DNA of 64,000 nt. Source: Limnobaculum eriocheiris (GTDB lineage Bacteria; Pseudomonadota; Gammaproteobacteria; Enterobacterales; Enterobacteriaceae). The stretch spans positions 26,605 to 90,604 of the forward strand of contig NZ_JAJNAG010000011.1 in assembly GCF_021010575.1 (NCBI RefSeq), written 5' to 3'. Positions 59,410-64,000 of the stretch are shown in pieces. The notes below the pieces were generated by a model. The model did not search any database. It worked only from the letters and a program-made list of their open reading frames with translations, and had not been told where the DNA came from. Every line of letters starts with the position of its first letter. Position 1 is the first letter of the stretch. A program made the translations under genes and the position numbers.

Positions 59410-60225
59410 TTATGCCCCTCCAAACAGTCGCTTTAACAGACCTTTTTTCTCTTCAGTCAGAAAACGATATGGTATTTCTGCGCCTAACAAACGCTCAACA
59501 GTATCCGCATAAGCTAAACCAGCATCAGATTCGGTATCCAGAATAACAGGTTCACCCTGGTTGGAGGCACGCAGCACAGAAGGGCTCTCAGGAATAACCC
59601 CCAGCAGAGGAATACGCAGAATTTCCAGTACGTCTTCAACGCTTAACATATCGCCACGGTTAACGCGGCCCGGGTTATAACGAGTGACCAGCAAATGTTC
59701 TTTAATCGGCTCTTCTCCATTTTCAGCCCGGCGAGATTTTGATGCCAGAATGCCAAGAATACGGTCAGAGTCACGAACTGAAGAGACTTCCGGGTTAGTG
59801 GTGATAATCGCTTCATCGGCGAAATAGAGGGCCATCAGGGCGCCGCTTTCAATACCGGCTGGAGAGTCACAAACGATAAAATCAAACTCCATCTCTCCCA
59901 GGTCAGCCAGTACTTTTTCCACGCCTTCTTTAGTTAATGCATCTTTGTCGCGCGTTTGAGACGCAGGCAGAATATAGAGGTTTTCTGTACGTTTATCTTT
60001 AATCAGAGCCTGATTCAGCGTGGCATCACCCTGAATGACGTTAACAAAGTCATACACTACGCGACGTTCGCATCCCATGATTAAGTCGAGATTACGCAGC
60101 CCAATATCAAAATCGATAACAACAGTTTTGTTTCCTTTTTGTGCTAAACCAGTAGCAATGGCAGCGCTGGAGGTGGTTTTACCAACGCCCCCCTTACCGG
60201 AAGTAACAACAATAATTCGTGCCAT
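59410..60225 (-). CDS. minD: Septum site-determining ATPase MinD
   Basis: 271-residue deviant-Walker ParA-type ATPase. KGGVGKTTSSAAIATGLAQ at residues 10-28, IDFDIGLRNLDL (switch I), DSPAGIESGAL (switch II) and C-terminal amphipathic membrane-targeting helix EKKGLLKRLFGG. Recruits MinC to the membrane. 23 bp after minC. Confidence 0.97.
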   Translation of the reverse strand: MARIIVVTSGKGGVGKTTSSAAIATGLAQKGNKTVVIDFDIGLRNLDLIMGCERRVVYDFVNVIQGDATLNQALIKDKRTENLYILPASQTRDKDALTKEGVEKVLADLGEMEFDFIVCDSPAGIESGALMALYFADEAIITTNPEVSSVRDSDRILGILASKSRRAENGEEPIKEHLLVTRYNPGRVNRGDMLSVEDVLEILRIPLLGVIPESPSVLRASNQGEPVILDTESDAGLAYADTVERLLGAEIPYRFLTEEKKGLLKRLFGGA

Positions 60226-60248
60226 AAGGTGTTCCTTGTAAATAAGGC

Positions 60249-60926
60249 TTAATTAAATGATTCAATAGTTAAGATGTTATCTTGCAAAAACAGTCTTGCG
60301 CTGCGCTCATAGAATGTAGATGGAATTCGGTCACTTAGCCAATATTCACCGGCAACAGAAACTAATTCAGCAGCAAGCTGAGTACAAAAAACCTGACTGG
60401 TTATATCGCCACTGGCACCGGCCAGCGCGCGACCGCGCATCATACCGTAAACATGAATATTGCCATCAGCAATCAGCTCTGCACCAGAACTGACCGAGCT
60501 GATAACCACAAGATCGCAACCACGGGCATAAATTTGCTGCCCGGTACGAACAGGGGTACTAATTATTCGTGTTTTTGGTGGTGGAGGTGGGGGCGCAACA
60601 GCTTTGGTCACTTTTCCTGTTTTGCCTTCTGTCAGCAGCGGTAAACCGGCAGATTGGATAGATCGTTTTTGTTCATCGTTATGAAACCCACTTACGCCAA
60701 CAACGCGCAAGCCAGCATCCATCACGGCACGCTGCACCTGCAACCAATCAGCATCAGGTGTGAGTGCAGCAACGTTCAAAACCACCGGCGCATTTTGCAG
60801 AAAAGCGGGAGCTTGCTTCACTTTTTCAGTTAAAGCTTCCCGAATGATGCTGGGTTCTGAATGATTCAAATGAACAACAGACAGAGTAAAACTACTGCCT
60901 TTTAACTCAACTGGCGATTGTGACAT
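60249..60926 (-). CDS. minC: Septum site-determining protein MinC
   Basis: 225-residue FtsZ antagonist. N-terminal domain (about 1-105: [17 protein letters not shown]), a proline-rich linker ([10 protein letters not shown], about 110-120) and the C-terminal beta-helix (about 125-225: [33 protein letters not shown], containing the MinD-binding region [11 protein letters not shown]). First gene of the operon. Confidence 0.96.
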   Translation of the reverse strand: MSQSPVELKGSSFTLSVVHLNHSEPSIIREALTEKVKQAPAFLQNAPVVLNVAALTPDADWLQVQRAVMDAGLRVVGVSGFHNDEQKRSIQSAGLPLLTEGKTGKVTKAVAPPPPPPKTRIISTPVRTGQQIYARGCDLVVISSVSSGAELIADGNIHVYGMMRGRALAGASGDITSQVFCTQLAAELVSVAGEYWLSDRIPSTFYERSARLFLQDNILTIESFN

Positions 60927-61077
60927 CTATCCTGACTCAGTTTTTGGCTCCCGCTATTGTAGCCAGAGCGCTGTTTTAATGTTCAATATTGTAAAATGCA
61001 CGAACGTATAGCTGCATGTTATAGTTAGCGGCATATCTAGGCAAGTCAATGACTAAATTAATTAGAGCGAAAGAATA

Positions 61078-61347
61078 ATGTTGTGTGCAATTTATCGAAG
61101 CAATAAACGCGATCAGACCTATCTTTATATTGAACGGCGGGATGACTTCTCTAAAATTCCTGAGGCCTTAATGAATAGTTTTGGTAAGCCTGTGTTTGTC
61201 ATGACGCTGGAGTTAGAGCAACGAACTAAACTGGCTTCAGCAGATATTGCTCGAGTAAAACAAGATCTGATCGGGCAGGGGTTCTATTTACAGGTTCCAC
61301 CTCCGGTAGAAAGCTTATTAAAAACACCTGATGATGTTGACGATTAA
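61078..61347 (+). CDS. ycgL: YcgL domain protein
   Basis: 89 residues. [29 protein letters not shown] and [14 protein letters not shown] are the YcgL family pattern. Role unknown. Divergent from minC as in E. coli (ycgL beside minCDE). No clear SD sequence except GAGCGAAAGA. Confidence 0.92.
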   Translation: MLCAIYRSNKRDQTYLYIERRDDFSKIPEALMNSFGKPVFVMTLELEQRTKLASADIARVKQDLIGQGFYLQVPPPVESLLKTPDDVDD

Positions 61348-61444
61348 ACCGCGTTTAATATTAAGGAAAAGAAGCCGATATCGTTTTCATAGGGTTGTAA
61401 AAATAGAACTTTTGTTTACGCGGTTTACGTAAAAATAATTTGGG

Positions 61445-62491
61445 ATGATGATAGTGAAATTATCAATGATTGCTTGGTTGACAGGTGTAGCATTACTCGC
61501 CGGGTGCAGCGGCAAAAATCTTCAGGCTCAACCGGTCGTCAACAACGCTTCAGCAGGTAGTTCTTCAACGGAACAGAGTTCGGATTATAACCAGTCACAG
61601 TTTCCTGCTTATGTGGAAAAACTCAAGGCCAGAGCTTTGAGCGAAGGTATTAATCAGCAAACCATCGATCGGGCATTTGCTAATGTCTATTTTCTTAGTC
61701 GCGTCATTGATTCAGATAAAAATCAGTTAGAAAAGAAGATCACCCTTGATGACTATTTACAGCGAGTTTTGCCTGACTGGAAAATAGATCGCGCGCGCCA
61801 AATGTATCAGGCTAATAGAAGTAAACTAAATAAAGCCAGCAAACGTTCTGGCGTGCCTGCCAGCTATATTGTGGCGCTGTGGGGCATGGAGAGCACCTTT
61901 GGTAAGCGTCAGGGTAAAGAAGATATCATTTCTGCGTTGTCCACATTAGCTTTTGAAGGGCGTCGTGAGGAGTTTTTTACTAAACAGTTGATAGCTGCGC
62001 TGCAAATTTTACAGCAAGGGCATATTCGGATCGATCAATTTAAGGGGTCATGGGCCGGGGCAATGGGACAGTGTCAGTTTATGCCTACCTCATTCCTTAA
62101 GTATGGTCTGGATGGCAACGGCGACGGGCGTATTGATATATGGAATAACCTGGACGATGTGTTTGCTTCAACGGCTAATTATCTGGCAACCGAAGGCTGG
62201 AATCCGAATGAAGGCTGGGGGCAAGAGGTTAAATTAACCAAAGCCCTGACGGATCAAGCCATCGGGCTGGAAGATGCAAAAATGAAGACGGTAGCCGAAT
62301 GGCAGAAACAGGGCGTTGTGCTTTCCCGTAAAGTTCCGGGCAATCAGCAGGCCTGGATTGTTCAGCCAGATGATGCGCAGGGCCGTACATTTATGGTGTT
62401 TAACAATTTCCGCACCATTATGCACTGGAACCGTTCTACTTACTTTGCGATTAGCATCGGTACTTTGGCAGATAAAGTTGTACAAAACTAA
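61445..62491 (+). CDS. Lytic murein transglycosylase, MltB family lipoprotein
   Basis: 348 residues. Lipoprotein signal with lipobox LLAGC (Cys about 21), a Ser/Gln-rich linker, then the SLT_2 domain: VPASYIVALWGMESTFGKRQG (catalytic Glu in MEST), LAFEGRREEFFTKQLIAALQ, GSWAGAMGQCQFMPTSFLKY and DGNGDGRIDIWNNLDDVFAS (the EF-hand-like calcium site of MltB). It cleaves peptidoglycan glycan strands to anhydromuropeptides, the ligands of the AmpR pathway. E. coli has no such gene here; I recall a similar ycgL neighbour in Yersinia-like genomes. Probably an outer-membrane lipoprotein: Ser at +2. Confidence 0.9.
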   Translation: MMIVKLSMIAWLTGVALLAGCSGKNLQAQPVVNNASAGSSSTEQSSDYNQSQFPAYVEKLKARALSEGINQQTIDRAFANVYFLSRVIDSDKNQLEKKITLDDYLQRVLPDWKIDRARQMYQANRSKLNKASKRSGVPASYIVALWGMESTFGKRQGKEDIISALSTLAFEGRREEFFTKQLIAALQILQQGHIRIDQFKGSWAGAMGQCQFMPTSFLKYGLDGNGDGRIDIWNNLDDVFASTANYLATEGWNPNEGWGQEVKLTKALTDQAIGLEDAKMKTVAEWQKQGVVLSRKVPGNQQAWIVQPDDAQGRTFMVFNNFRTIMHWNRSTYFAISIGTLADKVVQN

Positions 62492-62644
62492 GCGTTTAAT
62501 CTAAGTTTTTGTTACCGATGTAATGATACTATCGGGCGATTACACTCGGACAATACCAAACGGCCCGGCAATATGTCGGGTTAAGAACAATAATAAATCT
62601 CTACATCGAAAATCAGACAAAGGTTATGAAGGAGTAGCAATCAT

Positions 62645-63301
62645 ATGTATCAACATCGGGATTGGCAGGGCGATCTGTTAGAATTGCCTGTGAGTAAAGT
62701 CGTTTGCGTTGGCAAAAATTATTCAGACCATATCAAAGAGATGGGGGATAATACGCCTCAGCAGCCGCTACTGTTTATTAAACCTGAAACCGCGCTATGC
62801 GATATTACTCAGCCAATAGCAATACCGGACGGGTTTGGTTCGGTTCATTATGAAGTCGAGCTGGCAGTACTTATTGGTTTACCGTTGAAGAATGCTGATG
62901 AAGGGCGAGTCGCTAATGCCATCGTAGGATACGGTATCGCTATTGACTTAACCCTGCGTGATTTGCAGGCAGAGTGTAAAAAAGCCGGCGAACCCTGGGA
63001 AAAGGCTAAAGCTTTTGATAATTCTTGTCCTATATCGGGTTTTATTCCGGTAGGGCAATTTGGTGATGCTCAACAGGCTTCACTCTCTCTGTCGATTAAT
63101 GGTCAGGTTCGTCAGAACGGGAATACCCGCGAAATGATTACTCCGATTCTGCCACTGATCTCTTACATGAGCCGCTTCTTTACCCTGCGTCCTGGTGATA
63201 TTGTGCTGACCGGTACTCCATCCGGTGTTGGTCCGATTGAGCATGGTGATAACCTCGTCGTGGCGCTTAATGGTAAAGAAATCACCAGCCGCGTGTTATA
63301 A
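62645..63301 (+). CDS. ycgM: YcgM, fumarylacetoacetate hydrolase family protein
   Basis: 218 residues with the FAH fold. VVCVGKNYSDHIKEMG, LFIKPETAL, HYEVELAVLIG (metal Glu pair) and DLTLRDLQAECKKAGEPWEKAKAFDNSCP, then GDIVLTGTPSGVGP. Members act on oxaloacetate, acylpyruvates or diketo acids; YcgM's natural substrate is not settled. AAGGAGTAGCAATC ribosome site. Followed by a terminator and ycgN. Confidence 0.94.
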   Translation: MYQHRDWQGDLLELPVSKVVCVGKNYSDHIKEMGDNTPQQPLLFIKPETALCDITQPIAIPDGFGSVHYEVELAVLIGLPLKNADEGRVANAIVGYGIAIDLTLRDLQAECKKAGEPWEKAKAFDNSCPISGFIPVGQFGDAQQASLSLSINGQVRQNGNTREMITPILPLISYMSRFFTLRPGDIVLTGTPSGVGPIEHGDNLVVALNGKEITSRVL

Positions 63302-63324
63302 TCACAATACATCGTCTTAAACAG

Positions 63325-63356
63325 ACGCCTGTAGCCAACCGTTACAGGCGTTTATT
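63325..63356 (+). terminator. Rho-independent terminator after ycgM
   Basis: ACGCCTGTA/TACAGGCGT stem with TTATTTTTA after it, between ycgM and ycgN. Confidence 0.82.
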
Positions 63357-63396
63357 TTTAGATTAATCCCTTGTTTATTAATACCGGAATACCATC

Positions 63397-63855
63397 ATGA
63401 GCCAATCCTTTTTTTGGCAGCAAAAGACGCTGCCTGAGATGACCGATGACGAATGGGAGTCGTTGTGTGACGGATGTGGTCAATGTTGCCTGAACAAACT
63501 GATTGATGAAGATACAGATGAAATCTATTTCACTAATGTCGCATGCAATCAGCTTAATATTAAAAGCTGTCAGTGCAGCAATTACGATCGTCGTTTTGAA
63601 CTGGAAGAAGACTGTATCAAACTGACCCGGGACAATTTACCCACTTTTGAATGGTTGCCGCCTACCTGTGCCTATCGCTTGATAGCGGAAGGCAAAGCCC
63701 TACCTGAATGGCATCCGCTGTTAGCCGGTTCTAAGTCTGCCATGCATGCTGCCAGAATTTCAGTGCGCCATATTGCGGTACCGGAGAGTGAAGTGATTGA
63801 CTGGCAGGACCATATTCTGAATAAGCCGGATTGGGCGGTCGTGACGCAGATTTAG
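63397..63855 (+). CDS. ycgN: YcgN (UPF0260), last codons rewritten by an insertion sequence end
   Basis: 152-residue cysteine-rich protein of the YcgN/UPF0260 family. [30 protein letters not shown] and LPPTCAYRL supply the conserved cysteines of a probable iron-sulfur or zinc site. Intact through HILNKPDWA, then the tail reads VVTQI and stops at TAG 63853-63855. E. coli YcgN ends NKPDWAQ. From 63837 on, the sequence is the terminal 39 bp of an IS1-family element, so the last residues and stop come from the IS. Function is probably unaffected, as the change is at the extreme C-terminus. Confidence 0.92.
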   Translation: MSQSFFWQQKTLPEMTDDEWESLCDGCGQCCLNKLIDEDTDEIYFTNVACNQLNIKSCQCSNYDRRFELEEDCIKLTRDNLPTFEWLPPTCAYRLIAEGKALPEWHPLLAGSKSAMHAARISVRHIAVPESEVIDWQDHILNKPDWAVVTQI

Positions 63856-63914
63856 TGGTAATGATTGATCGTCAGGGTCGTGACGCAGATTTAGTGGTAA
63901 TGATTGATCGTCAG
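63837..63914. repeat. 39-bp perfect tandem repeat of an IS1-family right end
   Basis: Two identical 39-bp units, 63837-63875 and 63876-63914, both begin GGTCGTGACGCAGATTTAGT. That string resembles the IS1 terminal inverted repeat (GGTnnTGACnCnnnnTTA). The second unit is continuous with the transposase gene. The first is an extra copy of the element's end lying inside ycgN's last codons. Confidence 0.93.
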
Positions 63915-64000
63915 ATACCATCCGATGATCTTATCGTGCATTTCTTCTGACTTTGAGAAGCAGATAGTCTTGCGGGTCAACCGTTTAAGATGGGTTCGCA
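63876..64000 (-). mobile_element. IS1-family insertion sequence, right end, cut by the window edge
   Basis: Terminal inverted repeat at 63876 (GGTCGTGACGCAGATTTA), with the InsB-like coding end running leftwards to stop TAA 63891-63893. As in IS1, the stop codon lies inside the terminal repeat. The rest of the element is outside the window, so left end, target duplication and integrity are unknown. Confidence 0.85.
63891..64000 (-). CDS. IS1-family transposase InsB, C-terminal part only
   Basis: The last 35 codons of the transposase on the minus strand: [20 protein letters not shown] then [15 protein letters not shown] and TAA. The pattern R.HL.RL.RK...FSKS.E.HDK.IG.YL.I.HY is the end of IS1 InsB. 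The catalytic DDE residues are beyond the window edge. Confidence 0.85.
   Translation of the reverse strand, partial: RTHLKRLTRKTICFSKSEEMHDKIIGWYLTINHYH

Overview
The window reads as chromosome of a gamma-proteobacterium of the order Enterobacterales. Almost every housekeeping protein is a clear relative of its E. coli counterpart (AspS, RuvABC, ZnuABC, MinCDE, CmoAB, YcgL/M/N). The A+T-rich spacers, Pseudomonas-like zwf-pgl-eda order, chromosomal CTX-M-like beta-lactamase with its own AmpR-type regulator and IS1-family end point away from Escherichia/Salmonella. A member of the Budvicia/Pragia/Limnobaculum side of the order is my guess, made from impression and not from a search.

Layout. 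1-8100: a cN-I type 5'-nucleotidase, a GNAT acetyltransferase, the YidE transporter, YggL, a 33-residue charged peptide, an NTF2-like periplasmic protein, an agp gene broken by a 14-bp tandem duplication, a P1-family peptidase and an outer-membrane barrel remnant. 8100-19000 is the accessory heart of the window: an IclR / DapA-family aldolase / L-rhamnonate dehydratase (rhmD) / transporter (rhmT) cluster; a decayed ydhJ-ydhK efflux pair; about 1 kb of gene-free A+T-rich DNA; an orphan IS1 InsA-like zinc-finger/HTH gene; and a second DapA-family / IclR pair.

19100-30100 is conserved core: yecM, malY-like, cutC, cmoAB, yecN, an fmdB-like zinc ribbon gene, aspS-nudB-yebC-ruvC and SOS-controlled ruvAB. 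30186-41235 is a block of genes that in E. coli lie elsewhere (grxA, nfsA, ybjN, rlmC, artJ, rimO, ybjL), mixed with ogt, ampR-bla and a DUF1523 gene. It separates ruvB from znuCB. 41453-64000 returns to core order: znuBC/znuA with a shared Zur operator, mepM, lpxM, pykA, hexR, zwf-pgl-eda with a HexR operator, a RidA gene, yoaA, tsaB, fadD, rnd, minCDE, ycgL, a lytic transglycosylase, ycgM and ycgN. It ends in the right end of an IS1-family element that has rewritten the last codons of ycgN.

Working units. rhmD, rhmT and the aldolase should form a non-phosphorylating L-rhamnonate route. hexR with zwf-pgl-eda handles hexose phosphate oxidation. ZnuABC plus Zur handles zinc uptake. AmpR-Bla is a resistance module. 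CmoA-CmoB modify wobble uridine in tRNA. MinCDE places the septum. I saw no tRNA, rRNA, CRISPR array, prophage or complete mobile element, and no convincing multi-gene system of an undescribed kind. The most unusual items are the aldolase swap in the rhamnonate cluster, the orphan InsA-like regulator, the duplication-broken agp and the tandem IS end at ycgN.
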